Shown piece by piece: positions 28,113 to 40,228 of a DNA stretch of 64,000 bases. This DNA comes from Hypoxylon rubiginosum. Taxonomy: Eukaryota > Ascomycota > Sordariomycetes > Xylariales > Hypoxylaceae. The translations under genes and the position numbers were made by a program. The stretch is taken from contig CADCXA010000034.1 in the NCBI GenBank assembly GCA_902806565.1, positions 930,001-994,000 on the forward strand. The letters are read 5' to 3'. The notes below the pieces were generated by a model that saw only the letters and a program-made list of their open reading frames with translations, was not told the origin of the DNA and did no database searches. Each line of letters opens with the position of its first letter. Within the stretch, counting starts at the first letter, position 1.

Positions 28113-29534
28113 TTACGACTTCTCGTCACCAGAGATGTTGGTCACAAAGTCCGATATCGCCTCGAAGTATCCCTCCTCCAGCACACTGGAGTTGTGATCG
28201 CCACCAGGTAACGGCTTCCAGATCTTGGTGGGTGTGGTCGCTAATTCGTATAGCTTCCTCATGTGAGAAGGTCTGTGAGACAGTTGACGTTAGTGGGCGA
28301 ATTAGCCGAGCTCTTGCAGGTAAGACATGCGAAGTCTGGCGAATAGGAACGCGACATCAGGAAACAGAGTTGAAATCCGTGCTCTAAAGCGAGCTCATGT
28401 TTTGTGGATGGTTGTTTTAAGTCATCACATGCGCAGTTCTTATGAAATGGGAGGCCAGTAACGTTTTAGATGGAATGCACTTACGGGACGATCTCGTCTT
28501 GGAGACCGCTTAAGAAGAGAATGGGAACTTCGGTAATGGATGGTAATATAGACTCGCTCGGCCAAACCTGGTGGCACAGCATAGTCAAGTACTTGGCCGG
28601 AGGTATGACGGACGGAATAAGAGATCGCATAGAGAGGAACGTATTTTCGAGGATTAAACCGACGATGTGTCCCCCATGCTGGTTCTTGGATACCAATTTG
28701 ACGCTGACGGCACCCCCTAAACTTTGACCGTAGATGACGAGCTTATGCTTGCTTGTTTCGGCTCGACTCCGTAGATACTCGAGGGCCGTTTGGGCATCGA
28801 GCGTGATCCCCTTCTCGTCCGGCTCGCCAGTGGACAGGCCATAGCCCCGATATTCGAGCATGAAGACGTTGCAGCCGATATAATTGATAAGCATGCGTGC
28901 GATGGGTAATCGGTGGCCGATATTGCCAGCGTTTCCGTGAAACATTACAACGGTACACTTGGAATGACGGCCGCCCCTGGGGCCCCGAATGTAGAAAGCC
29001 GACAGCTTCTCGCCATCGTTAGTAGGGATAACTAGTTCTTCGAAGTCTTTGATGCCAAATTGCGAAGGTCGAGGTACATCCGTCCGAGCATTCGGGGGCA
29101 TATGCGACGGGTATATCAGGGCTCTGTAACGTGGGGTTAGGGTTGTTAGCCTTTCTGCAACAGGTAGATGGTAGCTGACATATACATCTTAAAGGGGAAC
29201 AAGGTAAAAGGATGGGGGTGGCACTGCTGACTTTTGCTTGAAGTATAGGAGGGTGGTCAAGACGGCGGCAACACCCTGGGTAACATTTGTTAGCTCGGCT
29301 GCGGCTCGGCACTGTCTGGCAACAGCAGTTTGGGTGTGTCGACATGCTCTGGCAAAGATCGAGCTGGACGAGGCTGAGGTGGAGGTGGTAGACCTGAAGG
29401 AAGATGTGCGTGAAGGCATATCATACCGTGGAGGCTAGAGCCGGCAAGCGCATGTAAGCGGCCACGGTGCTGAGGAGCGAGACGGTCTGCTCCAAGAAGC
29501 TTAGATGTGGCGATGATGCTCCGGGAGGAGACAT
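28113..29534 (-). CDS. bem46: Bem46/ABHD13-like alpha/beta hydrolase
   Basis: Four exons in consistent phase (29534..29427, 29275..29232, 29123..28485, 28272..28113) give 316 residues. The N-terminus (MSPPGASSPHLSFLEQ) leads into a hydrophobic membrane-anchor segment, GVAAVLTTLLYFKQK, typical of Bem46 proteins of the ER and plasma membrane. The core has FHGNAGNIGHRL, the nucleophile elbow GQSLGG (Ser185), the acid in GLQDEIVP (Asp260) and the His in GGDHNSS (His290). Length and organisation match fungal Bem46, a protein linked to polarity and germination in fungi; the hydrolysed substrate is unknown. The start at 29534 has a good context (GCCATGT). One donor is GTCAGC, weaker than the others, but phase and family match support it. 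Confidence 0.85.
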
Positions 29535-29804
29535 GGCCTTCTCTACGAAGCAGGTCAAGAAGGAAAAATAACTAGCGGGATCTTTTTATTTGTGCTTATG
29601 CTTGCCCGAAAGTACATGAAACGCACAAATAGAGGACCTAGGAGACGTGCATGCGTTGTGGGTTGTGGGGAGCGGAGGAAGCGGAGGTCTTTGGGACTTG
29701 GGACTTGGGACTTGACTCGTATGTCAGTTTGGTTCAAGGTTGTCAAAGGTTGGGCCAGTTGGTGGATTTTTAGATTGATGGAGTTTCCGTCAGGGGGTTG
29801 TCAG

Positions 29805-29945
29805 TGTTGGCGTTGGCGTTGGCGTTGGCATATGCCTAGCATTAGCATTAAGCATTAGCATTGGCAATGGCATTGGTACGGGTGCTGGTGCTTGTGCTTG
29901 TGCTTGTGCTTTTGTGCTGGCGCTGGCGCTGGTATTGGCACTGGC
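29805..29945. repeat. hexamer simple repeats
   Basis: Runs of GGCGTT, GCATTA, GTGCTT and GGCGCT units follow each other. They are imperfect microsatellites in intergenic DNA. Confidence 0.7.
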
Positions 29946-30716
29946 ATTCGATGGCCCGGGACGAAAAGAACAACCTTGGTTAAGGTAGTAGGATGTCTAA
30001 TGTCTTGGTGGAAAACTCTCAAACAGCCGCGAGCCACAGTTGAGCTTCATTGGGACGGAACTGACTAGCAAACTTCCATTAGCAAGCCACCTAACTGCTT
30101 CTTACCTAGCATCATTAGCCTGGCCAGCTCCTGGTTAGTCCGTCACTAAGATAGCCGAAGTCGGGTTGCCGTTTTTAGGGGGCTATCTGGCAGTCCGAGC
30201 TTCTGCTTCTGATAAGTCCGATACGTACAGGTTTGAACGCGCTCGTAGGCTCGTACTCGTCAGCCCAGCCCTGGGAGCTGGTAAAACCACGTTTCATCGC
30301 CTCTTCTCATCTTACGACCGTCGTCTAAGAATCAAGATATTCCACGTAATTACCTACCCAGGTAAACATATGTGAAGCAGATCATTTCTAGATTCCCCAG
30401 CTTGGCTATCGATAGTCATGAAGAGTGTGTGACAGGGTGAGTTAAGTAGGTTTAATTAATTGACTTTCTTTTTCTTTTTCCCTGTTATGGTCGAATAATA
30501 TTTCACAGGTACATATAAAAAACGAGATATGCATACTTCACCTGATTCATGACGGGCACGAGACCGGATGACTGCAGATATATCTCATCAAGCTGGAAGT
30601 TTCAACTCTAATGGGTAGCGGGTTTGGCTTCGGTTTTGGATAGAAATAGATAACGCTAAACCCTTTGCCGTTGGTCCAAGGCTGAGTGCCATCTCGATGG
30701 CTTCGATTTTGGCCTG

Positions 30717-30755
30717 TGGTTGGTGGTTGATGGTTGATGGTTGATGGTTGATGGC
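30717..30755. repeat. 7-bp tandem repeat (TTGATGG)
   Basis: About five copies of TTGATGG or a one-base variant stand in tandem in intergenic DNA. Confidence 0.75.
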
Positions 30756-32905
30756 CGAGTGTCGATGGCCGATTTTCGATGGGCCGGTACATACGATCTA
30801 GCTCCGTTCTTTTTCCATTCATGGACACGACGGTTGGTATTGGATCGATCATTAAAGATCTTGTAGTGAAACAGGAATTGAAGTGCGGCTGCAACTTATT
30901 TGTATTACATTCATCGGTGGTCCGAACCGAATCGATCTGAGAGCGTCTAGTCCGTCAATCCATACAGGACTACAGGTAGGGGGTGGAGCTTCTATCCTAC
31001 AGCGGCCCTGGGGTATGCTTAAGGAGCTGTCGGACAAACGAATCAGCGTATCCGTTTGCTTCCAGGGTGAGGTCTGGCCCCTGGCGTCCACTGCAGATCC
31101 ACTATCGCAGCTGTAAAGTGCTAATTATATCGTACCTAAGTACCCCCTAAGCTGCTGACTGCCCTGCTACAGCTGCCGGTTAAGCTGCCAGTTGCCCTTC
31201 GTGACTTGGTTACTCGTTGCCCCCCCAATTGCCCCCCAATTGAGGACTAGACCCGGGCGCATAACGCAAAGGCGCCCAACGCGAAAAACTTCAATGCACT
31301 TTTGCACACCCAATCCCTAAAAAAATTATCATCACAGGATCTGCTGCCACCCATTGTCCAGTCACAAGATAGAGTCATTTTGGCTGAACTTCTCCTAGCT
31401 CGCCCTGGCTACCTATCTACTTCTCTCTTTCATCTTCAACCCGGAAGACTTCCACTCCCTTCCTGGACCCTGGGTACCTGCGCCTCTAATTCCTCCCTAT
31501 TCCAATTCCTTTTCCCCTCGTCAGCCCGTATCAAATTACCCCGGACAGGATCTCTCCCTGTTCTATTAATAACGAGAGCCCTAACTTCGGAAACCGACAA
31601 GTGGGTGACTCGCCCCCCCAAGTTTGGACTCTGACCCTTGGGATTTCAGCTTTACGTCTTGTCTCTACTATCGCCATCTAGTGCTGCTAGAAGAAAGGTC
31701 TCACTGCTTGCTTGTTTGTTTGTACTAGGGAGGAGATTCCTACGACGACACACCTGTGCTCAGCGTCAGTGATAAGACGAATTATTTTGAAGCCAGTATC
31801 CCTTAAGAAGGCTTAAGAAGGGAAACACTAGTAATCTTGACCATACCAGTCGAAGAAGGCTCCGTCAATCATTACTATCTTGTTCCCGTCTTGGAATTCT
31901 AGAATCCGTTCGCTATTCGCCATCATTCCCCTTTCGTCCTATCAGCTTCTCGTCTCATATCCGACTTCGCCCATCTAGCATTAGCATACCTACACTGCCA
32001 GACGCTCATCCTGCAGCCCCCAGGCCTAGGGCAAAAGAAAAAAAAAGAAGGCAGAGCATCAACAAATTTATCGCTCGACCACTCACGGCCAGAGACACGC
32101 AAGAAATCGTGCAGGTGCGCGCCAATCAGCGTCTTAGATATCCGACAGCACATCACTTTTAGACCAGTCAGAAACATGGTATCTTTCTCGTGTGAGGTAA
32201 TATTACCGATTTCATAATTTAAACCCAAGGTGCCTGACATCACATCCACGGCTCTTCTCCCCCATCGCGCCCCAACCCTCCCTTCTGGCGTCTCCCCTTT
32301 CAGTATTCACGCAACAGCAACAGCAACGGCAACACGCAATACGGCAACACACAACACTTCGCGTTGCGCTATGGTCTCTCCCCCCTTCAGATCCCTCGCG
32401 CCATTCCTCTGATCACCACACCCAGCCAATACATTCAATTCATCCAATACATGACCTTGGCATTGACCATCCATCCGCCCTCATCCTTCACACCCACCCA
32501 ACGAACCCCTGTTTATATCTTCCCCATAATATTATTGGAACCGCCGCCCCTTCTCGTCTCCTGATCGTCTTCACCCCTCTGCCCCTCCAACCAGATAAAA
32601 CACACGCCCCCTGAAGTCCAATTGCATCCTCCGTATCCTTCTTCGCATCTCTTAAACGACGGTCATTTTCATTTACACTGTACCTTTTGTCGCCATCTAA
32701 CTCGATATATTCTCTCCACAGGCTTGTGGTGACGTCTTAACCAAAAAGAAACTCGACCCACACAGAAGTCGTTGTCGCGGCGCTACCTTCACCTGCATTG
32801 ATTGTATGGTCCACTTCCCCGGAACTGAGTACCGCGCGCATAGTGTAGGTTGCGAATCTCGAATCTGTAGGCCGAGGCAAATCTAATATGTGCAACTAGA
32901 GTTGT

Positions 32906-34123
32906 ATGACAGAGGACCAGAAATACCAAGGCTCACTGTATAAACCGAAGCGACAAAAATCCAACAACGCCGAACCCTCTGGGAGGTCTAACGCTGCTAT
33001 GGCGCATCACGCATACGTCGAAGACGTTACCGAAGAGTTCGAAGACTACCGCCAGTACCAGGTGTATGACGATGACGAGACAAACATGGCGGCCAATCTT
33101 CCCCCGGAAGCGCCAACTCCTCCGCCCGCCGCCATCGATGACCCCAACGTGAACGTTTTCGACTTTCTAGTTGACCATACTCCGAACGTATCCAATGTCA
33201 ACTTACAATATTTCAGCAACCCTATGGAGCCCCCTAGTGGTGGACGGCAGCTCGTGCGATTTGATCAGGAAATTGACAACTATGTGGATCCAACTGGATA
33301 CATGGTGGACGACGAGGAAATGCACCAATATGGTGCCGGCGCCCCTCGTATTAACGAGTTCCAGACGCCGGCGCCTAAGAGTCAGCGGAAGAAGACAAAC
33401 GAGGTGAAGAAAGATAAGAAGCGCAAGCGATTACACATTGAAACGCAGATTGTGACGCCTGCACCACCGTTGGCCATTGAGGCGCCACCAGGTGACGAGA
33501 TGATGACTGACGCCCCGCCTGTACTGCATTCAGGATTGACGGGCGGTCTTAACCGTCTCATGCGCCCCCCTCAATTTCCTCCTTCGCCTGATTATTCAGG
33601 AGGCGATGGCGGGGAGAACTCGCCGGCGAGCCCAATCAAGAAGACCAAGCACTCTAAATCATCCAAGACTTCTAAACATGCCAAGTCTAGCCGGCCAGAG
33701 AGTATTGGTGGAGGCCTGAAGGCCTTCATATCAGGCTCGTCAAAATCAAAAGTGTCCAAGAAGCGAAAGCACTCCACAGATAAAGAGAAGAAGGAGAAGA
33801 AGTCTCGACACAATCGGCCGAGTTCTGAAAAGGCACCGAAGCTGATCGAGTACCGATCAAAATCGGGTGACGAGAAAGACGGGGAGTCTGGCCAAATGAT
33901 CATTTACAAGCCGCGATCTGATGTATTCCTGAGCTTCTGCAATAAGGGACCTGAGAGTGAGCGGGGTTGCAGCGTGAACAAGGCATTGAAGAGATATCAC
34001 CGCGAGCGAACCGAGTCAGGCACTAGTCTGGGTAAGATGTCAGAGGAGAAGGAACTTTGGCGGTCGTTGCGGATGCGGCGTAATGAACGAGGCGAAATCG
34101 TCCTGTTTTCGATTGATGCCTGA
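32906..34123 (+). CDS. lysine-rich hypothetical nuclear-type protein
   Basis: A single exon encodes 405 residues. The N-terminal half is acidic (EDVTEEFEDYRQYQVYDDDE) with a proline stretch. The middle is very basic with repeated KKTKHSKSSKTSKHAK and KKRKHSTDKEKKEKKSR blocks, which look like nuclear localisation signals. A compact C-terminal part (DVFLSFCNKGPESERG to LWRSLRMRRNERGEIVLF) is the only piece that looks folded and is the likely conserved motif. I do not recognise the family; a chromatin or RNA-associated role would fit the composition but is a guess. It converges on PEX10, with about 550 bases between the two 3' ends. The start is the first ATG of the frame. Confidence 0.75.
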   Translation: MTEDQKYQGSLYKPKRQKSNNAEPSGRSNAAMAHHAYVEDVTEEFEDYRQYQVYDDDETNMAANLPPEAPTPPPAAIDDPNVNVFDFLVDHTPNVSNVNLQYFSNPMEPPSGGRQLVRFDQEIDNYVDPTGYMVDDEEMHQYGAGAPRINEFQTPAPKSQRKKTNEVKKDKKRKRLHIETQIVTPAPPLAIEAPPGDEMMTDAPPVLHSGLTGGLNRLMRPPQFPPSPDYSGGDGGENSPASPIKKTKHSKSSKTSKHAKSSRPESIGGGLKAFISGSSKSKVSKKRKHSTDKEKKEKKSRHNRPSSEKAPKLIEYRSKSGDEKDGESGQMIIYKPRSDVFLSFCNKGPESERGCSVNKALKRYHRERTESGTSLGKMSEEKELWRSLRMRRNERGEIVLFSIDA

Positions 34124-34671
34124 ATGGACTAATTGGTTGCAGAAGAGGAAACGGCGTTTTTTGATATGGGGTTGCTTTTTTTCCCCCGGAACTACAATGA
34201 TACCTAACCAAGTGAGGGATGTCGAAGAGAAAGACAGGCCCGACTTGGGATCTGTTGGTGCTGTGGCGTATGGAAAAGAAGACTTTTATTTGCTTCTGAG
34301 CTGGTCTTGAAGCCTCATTCATAGAGGAGGTGACATGGCACGTGCAAAGGTTGTGCGACATAATGGGAATTCATGTACTGGTTTATGTCACTACTACTGC
34401 TTTGCAAATTTTTGTATGTCCTTCCGAATGTTTTGATTGAGGCGTGAGAAACGCTGCGGAGGCGAGGTTATTAGATTTCTCTGCGCATTTAGAGCCTGCC
34501 ATAGTCCATATAACATGGATCTAATTATACCGTCTTCCAACGTCAATGTCGTGATTATTTTACATTCTACAGTCTCATGAAGTGGGTATTTTGGTATTAC
34601 CCCTTTTTCTCCAAACGCCATATTGTGTTACCGTGATATCGCTATAATACCAGACCCATCACAATACTATC

Positions 34672-35946
34672 TTATACAGCGCGTAATGGTAAGATGTGCT
34701 GGACCAGAGCCTCGCGACGGCACAGCGGGCACTCGGGCTTCTCGCGGACCCAGTCGCCGATGCAAGACCAGCAGAAGACGTGGCCGCACTGCGTGGCGGC
34801 CGGGTCCTTCAGCTCCTCGAGGCACAGCGTGCACTTGCGCTGCTGCGCGCCCATGATCCACCGCATCTTCCCCTCGTCCGCTAGGTCGTAGCGAGCCTCG
34901 CCGCTGGGGAGGGCGGGCGTGTGCGTCGCCAGCGCGAGGTTGATGCGCGTCTGCGGAGCGGCCGCGGCCGCGGCCCCGGAGCCGGGTAGCAGGGAGTTGT
35001 TGGAGGTGTAGACGTTGGGGTCGAGGGACACGGTCAAGCTTCCTCCTCCTCCGGCTCGGCTGCTGCTGCCGCGCTGCTCGGGGTGCGGGGACAGCTCGGA
35101 CAGCGTCGAGCGCACGTGCAGGTACCCCTGGACGGCCATCTGGACGACGAGCAGGACGCCCAGCAGCTCGTAGCCGGCGCGGTCGGACGACTCGTCGTCG
35201 ACCTTGCGCGTGAATATGTAACGCAGCCCGGTCAGCCGCTTCGCCAGCTCGTAGTAGGAGCCGCTGAAGTAGAACAGCGCCAGGCCCAGAGCGTGGACGG
35301 GCGCCGGCGACGTGATGGATGATAGGTGCGCGAGCACGTACGCCTGCAGCTTGTAGGACCAGCTGCGCCGCGCCCTCAGCTTCGCCGGCGTTATTTCTCC
35401 TTCATCGTCGCCGTCCCCGCTCGGCGAGATGCCTAGGTTCTTCTGCAACCGCGCGCGTATCCGGGCCCGGATCTTGGGCAGGACGCGGGCGAGCCCGTAG
35501 GGGAACAGGATGCTGCCGGCGATGTAGGCGGCGCGGCGCGGGAGGGCGGGCAGGGCGGAGGACGAGGACGAGGAGGTGCCGGCCTCGACCTGCACGAGCC
35601 CGCAGTACTCCTCGCCCAGCGTGCGGTTGCCCAGCAGCGTCGTCAGGCACAGGTACAGCAGGTCGGCGAGGGTGCGGGACTCGGGGGCCCAGGCGTGGGC
35701 GGACCGGGCGCCCAGGAGCCGCCGGTGCAGGTCGGCGATCTGGTTCGTGAGCAGGCCCTGGAAGTAGGCGTCCTTCTGGTGCGCGCGGATTATGTCGGGG
35801 GCGAAGGCGTAGGGGTACGGGGAGATCGAAGACGGGGACGGGTCCGCTGAGGGAGGGAGAGGAGGATTCGAGGCGAATGAAGGAGGTGATGCGGATGCGG
35901 ACGGCGAGGCGCCGCTAGACGGTGGCGTTTGGCTGTCCGCTGCCAT
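34672..35946 (-). CDS. pex10: peroxisomal RING E3 ligase Pex10
   Basis: A single exon encodes 424 residues. The C-terminus has a C3HC4 RING finger at about residues 372-409 (CTLCLEEL, CGHVFCWSCI, CPLCRR), ending IL-PLR as in Pex10. The N-terminal half fits the Pex2/Pex10/Pex12 membrane domain: PDIIRAHQKDAYFQ, then a helical region with several hydrophobic segments (LADLLYLCLTTLLG, LFYFSGSYYELAKRLTGLRY). Pex10 works with Pex2 and Pex12 in the peroxisomal membrane to ubiquitinate the import receptor Pex5 for recycling. A Pro/Ser-rich tail of about 45 residues precedes the conserved part, and low-complexity Ser and Ala runs sit near residues 125 and 325. The coding sequence is strikingly G+C rich. 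It is divergent from the ERD1-like gene, with 580 bases between their starts. Confidence 0.92.
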   Translation of the reverse strand: MAADSQTPPSSGASPSASASPPSFASNPPLPPSADPSPSSISPYPYAFAPDIIRAHQKDAYFQGLLTNQIADLHRRLLGARSAHAWAPESRTLADLLYLCLTTLLGNRTLGEEYCGLVQVEAGTSSSSSSALPALPRRAAYIAGSILFPYGLARVLPKIRARIRARLQKNLGISPSGDGDDEGEITPAKLRARRSWSYKLQAYVLAHLSSITSPAPVHALGLALFYFSGSYYELAKRLTGLRYIFTRKVDDESSDRAGYELLGVLLVVQMAVQGYLHVRSTLSELSPHPEQRGSSSRAGGGGSLTVSLDPNVYTSNNSLLPGSGAAAAAAPQTRINLALATHTPALPSGEARYDLADEGKMRWIMGAQQRKCTLCLEELKDPAATQCGHVFCWSCIGDWVREKPECPLCRREALVQHILPLRAV

Positions 35947-36526
35947 CGTCGCGGTGAGTTGATTCGCTATGAATTTCGAGACCGAGGTATCATATCAAGT
36001 TAATATTCGGTCTTCCAGAGGAATAGTGGCTGGTTGTGAGAATTGGACGTTTGTATATGCAAGATTAAAGTAAAGTAAGTTGAGAGCTTAAACCGGTGAG
36101 CATCTGAAGCTTTAATAAGTCATTCAACCTCGGCGATTGGGCTAGCCGATATACTAACGGACCAGGGATTTAGGGAGTTCGGCTCCAGCTGTCTAGCGGC
36201 TGTCCCGTTGGAGCGACAGGGGTATGTTGGTACCTAGCGCGCCTAGCGTGACGTCGCCAATCGTTAATCTGTTAAATGAAATATCATTATCTGGCACTTA
36301 CGAATATCGACCAACAACCAACACTCGACAGTATAAAATGTACCCTGCAGTACTGCCCCTGACAAAGAGACATTGTGATTCGACAACTTGACGCTTCAAA
36401 TAGGTACCTGTGCTTCAATTTCGACCAATCCTCGGGGGAAAAAAATACTAGGAACAATACTAGAAGGTATTGTTTTCGCAATATTTAGAACCCAGGTCTC
36501 GATGAAGACTCGGATACCTCTAGGCT

Positions 36527-37844
36527 ATGGACGGTGATCCAGCGGTCGAGCCGACGGAGCTCGACTCCTTCGGCATGACCTTTCCTCTACCCTATCGCGT
36601 GGCTTTTATAATCGTACTAGGTTCGTCGCTTTGTCATTGCCAGGACGGATAGTGTATAGTGTTCTCGAATTGACACATGAATAGCTGTCTGGGCCTGGGG
36701 CATTAACCTACACTACCTCTACCTCATCGGCATCGATGTGCCATCCCTGATCCGGTACCCAGGCCGGCCCTCACCGCACCACCCGACACACCACCTTTCT
36801 ACGTACCGACTAGCTACCGTGCTCTCCTCCATATTCGTCTTCGCCTTACTCGTCTTCTGGATCTTCACCCATGGCAACCCCGAACTGGTTCTTGCCTGGG
36901 ACTGGGTCCCCCTGATGTACCTCGCCGTACTGCTCGGGCTCCTCATCATCGTACCCGTCTTCAAGAACCTGTCGCACGGCGGACGGGTGCGCCTCCGCGC
37001 GACGCTGAAGCGCATCTCGATCGGCGGCATCGCCGAGGCCAAGGACGGCAAGTTCGGGGACATCCTGCTGGCCGACGTGCTGACGAGCTACTCGAAAGTG
37101 CTGGCGGACCTGTACGTGGCGCTGTGCATGTTCTTCCGGGGCGAGGGGGGCGGCGCGACGGCGCGCCCCGACCGCAACTGCGGCGGCGCCGTCGTGGTGC
37201 CCCTGATCATGGCGCTGCCGTCGCTGATCCGGCTGCGGCAGTGCCTCATCGAGTACGGCCGCGTGCGCCGCGGCCGCCGGACCGAGGCCACGGGCTGGGG
37301 GGGCCAGCACCTGGCCAACGCGCTCAAGTACGCGACGGCCTTCCCCGTCATCGTCTTCAGCGCCCTGCAGCGCAACTCCACCGGAGGCCAGCCGCCACCC
37401 GCCCACTACTACCGCGCCTGGGTCGCCGCCTGCGCCGTCAACTCGCTCTACAGCTTCTACTGGGACGTGGCCAAGGACTGGGACCTGACGCTCTTCGACA
37501 ACGAGCTGCGGGCCGCGCCCGACCTCAAGGCGTTCGGCCTGCGCCGCCGCCTGCACGTCGGCCCGCCCGCCCTGTACTACGGCGTCGTCGCCCTGGACCT
37601 GCTGCTGCGCTGCACGTGGAGCCTCAAGCTGAGCCCGCACCTCGGCCGCGTCGCCGACTGGGAGGGCTCCATCTTCGCCCTCGAGCTGCTCGAGGTCTTC
37701 CGCCGCTGGGTCTGGATCTTCTTCCGCGTCGAGACCGAGTGGATCCGCAGCACCGCCGTCCCCGGCCTCGACGTCGACGACATACTGCTCCCCGACTATC
37801 ACAACCACAACATCCAGGGTCCCAAGTACGAGGATAGCGACTAA
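36527..37844 (+). CDS. erd1: ERD1-like EXS-domain membrane protein
   Basis: Two exons, 36527..36620 and 36685..37844, join in phase and give 417 residues. The first exon (MDGDPAVEPTELDSFG, then FPLPYRVAFIIVLG) supplies the N-terminus; without it the long frame would have to start at a GTG. Several hydrophobic segments follow (INLHYLYLIGID, VLSSIFVFALLVFWIF, MYLAVLLGLLIIVPVF). The EXS signature is clear in LYSFYWDVAKDWDLTLF and in ALELLEVFRRWVWIFFRVE. Yeast Erd1 acts in the Golgi in retention of ER proteins and in phosphate recycling from glycosylation; XPR1/SYG1 proteins share this domain but also have an SPX domain, which is absent here. The central part is very G+C rich, which creates a long spurious frame on the other strand. 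Confidence 0.88.
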
Positions 37845-38828
37845 AAGAAGTTTGAGGCCGACTTCTCTTTTTTTTTTTTATGAAAAAAGGGGGCCGACAA
37901 TAGGACTAGAAGGAATTTTTCACATCTGGCAGAATTGGTCGAGGGGCGATATCCTCGTATAGAGAGAGAGTGACGTTTCAAGAATAGGGGTGCTTAGTAG
38001 TAGATACGTGCTGGCGTCGTGGTTGCATTGCAGGCGTTCGATATTTAGACTGGATACGGTTACGTCTTCTACATGTAGCATGGGAATATATACTGTACCT
38101 AGGTATCAAGAACTCTTAATGATTTGAGTATATGCACCAAGTCCTGACATTATGGGGACGGCTAGAGGATCATCGTATATGCTTTAAGATTTGACTTGCA
38201 AGATACATGCAAGACCGGAACTTTTGTTTGCTTGTGTGATAGAAAAAGGGTCCACGAATGCTTACCACGGCGTAAATATAGCTGATAGTGGATTAAGCCG
38301 ATAGATCCAGTGCGATGAGGCATCACCATAGCCCTAAAAGACTACTTCTGCCGGTACACATTAATTTACTTACTAGATCACGAAGCCAATATGATGTAGA
38401 CTTTGCATGTTACTTTGCATGTTGTACACCAAGTCTATTCTCCGTGATATGATTGTATCGAGCATCCTGAAGTGTCTATACGCTTCTTTCCTGTCAACAC
38501 GCGAAAGGGATTCGCGATTCCTTTTTTGAATATTTCTTGAAGACGCCTGTTCGACCATCCTGGATTTTTTCCCGATATCTATAAATCACCCGTTGCCCAT
38601 TGCGTGTGGTATCCAATACTCCCTACCCCCTTTTTCCCTATGCGATGGTATTATATATGTACACGAACGCCAAAAGCACCGCGAGCGCCGAGGCTATGCT
38701 CTCCCCCTATTTGCGTACCGAATCCGACCAATGGTGTTGTAGAGACATTTTAGAAGGTAGTGACAAGCGACGTACATAGTCACGATGCCGACCGGAGCAG
38801 CTATAGATGGTCGCAGCGCAGTCGCCCA
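37845..38828. other. intergenic between convergent genes
   Basis: No coding frame is supported. It contains the 3' ends of the ERD1-like gene and the GT15 gene. Confidence 0.45.
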
Positions 38829-40228
38829 CTATAGAAACCCCGTGAACCATGGCCGCTTTATGGTGGTCGGCTGTTTTAGTCTGTTCAGACAGAAACCTGG
38901 ATGATTGCTGGTTGTCCGTCCGTCGCATTCGCAGCGACAACCAATTCCGTTATCCATCTCCGACGCCCACGTTCCGCTCCCCAATAGCGGTGAGTCTGGT
39001 AGCTGTCCACCCGGCGCATTGGCCGGACATTGATACAAATGATCGTGCCGGTATCCGAAATCTTCGAAGTGATGAACCTTTCTCGGGTCTACAAGCATTG
39101 CCACCGCGAGAGAGTGTACAGCTGCATCGCCCCACTGTGAAACTGTCAGAGGTATGTTCAGAGTCATGTTGGATAGCATATAATGACTTACTCGCTCAAA
39201 ATAGAACCCGCCCTTCTTGTCCAAATATTCGAACAGGTCTTGGTAAGCTCGGGTACGGAAAACGTCCATATCAGCAATCTCAAAATTACTCCAGTAATGG
39301 CACAGGTTCCATTCGTCACCGCGCACGTCTCGGTATGGTAACCAGCTCATAAACCGTCTAAACGGGTATGGCACCCACGAGGGAGATACCATAGCCTTCC
39401 AGAGGCCGTTTGTAGGAATTCCCATCATTTCCTTCCAGTCGGCCATTGAACGGAATAAGCTGGGACACGACTTTCCCACCTCCCATAGCGCAATTGTGAA
39501 GCCGTAGACCTTCTTATGCCGGGCCATTTGCACGAAGGGGTCATATGTAATCGCACATGTAAAATCGACGTCGGGTTCCAGCCGCCAGTACCATTTGTAG
39601 CGCTTTAGAACATCGAGTTGGTAGAACTTTCTGTTTATTTCGTTAGTTCGACTGGCTTTCCCCGTTATACGTGATGTTACGTTTGCTATTAACCTCTGGA
39701 CATAGCGCAAACTCACCCCGAATAAAACCGGCACATGTGGTGGTATCCCTCCTCACCAGCATGCGGTATTCCTCTCTCGCCTTGCTCTTTAATGTTTTGC
39801 TTCGCCGCATTTACGTCTACCCCCTCGGGAAACGTCCATTGCTCCTGTGGTACGACCTCGAAGGTAGCCAGTCCTCGCGCCGTCTTGTTCAAGACCTCGA
39901 TGAACCGCGGACTCCACTGCTCGTCGTTCAGGAACAAGATGGGATAGTTGAACCACCTGTTGAAATGCTGGTCGATCGAGGTGATCGTCTTATTGGCCTT
40001 TTCGAGCTCGTGGTTACGCGCGAGCATGACCAAGACCGCATTTTCTCGTTTCGCGTCTACGTCCGGCTCTTGACACGATGTGAAAAAGGGCGTGTCGAGC
40101 TCACTCGCCGGTCGCGGCACGCTATATCGCCATAGGTGTAAGACGACTTCGAAAATGAAAGGAGCGGTGACGGAGAGTATAAGCCAGATTGGCAGCCGTC
40201 GTGCGGGACGGATCAACCGTCGCAACAT
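38829..40228 (-). CDS. GT15 alpha-1,2-mannosyltransferase (Kre2/Ktr family)
   Basis: Three exons, 40228..39717, 39630..39192 and 39134..38829, join in phase to 418 residues. It is a type II Golgi protein: a short basic cytoplasmic tail (MLRRLIRPARRLP), one membrane anchor (about residues 13-31) and a lumenal catalytic domain. Family motifs are present: AVLVMLARNHEL, YPILFLNDE, KWYWRLEPDVDF (metal/nucleotide site at about 189-193), YGFTIALWE, CHYWSNFEIADMD and GGFYFERWGDAAVHS across the second intron. These enzymes add mannose from GDP-mannose to N- and O-glycans of cell wall proteins. Length matches the family. Which KTR member it is cannot be told from the sequence alone. Confidence 0.92.

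Larger units (their letters stand above)
29535..32905. other. gene-poor stretch with simple repeats
   Basis: No convincing coding exon was found. It contains hexamer repeats near 29808-29935 and heptamer repeats near 30720. Pyrimidine-rich sequence at about 32230-32600 probably belongs to the promoter or 5' untranslated region of the gene starting at 32906. Confidence 0.45.

Noticed and set aside
30166..30375. Plus-strand frame with GAGKTT reminiscent of a P-loop
   Set aside because: Only 69 codons, no supporting domain sequence around it, no plausible exons nearby.
35083..35767. Several Arg/Ala-rich plus-strand frames
   Set aside because: They are antisense shadows of the G+C-rich PEX10 coding sequence.
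36846..37808. 320-codon open frame on the minus strand
   Set aside because: It is antisense to the ERD1-like gene, and arises from high G+C at third positions; the composition is A/E/D/R-rich without family motifs.
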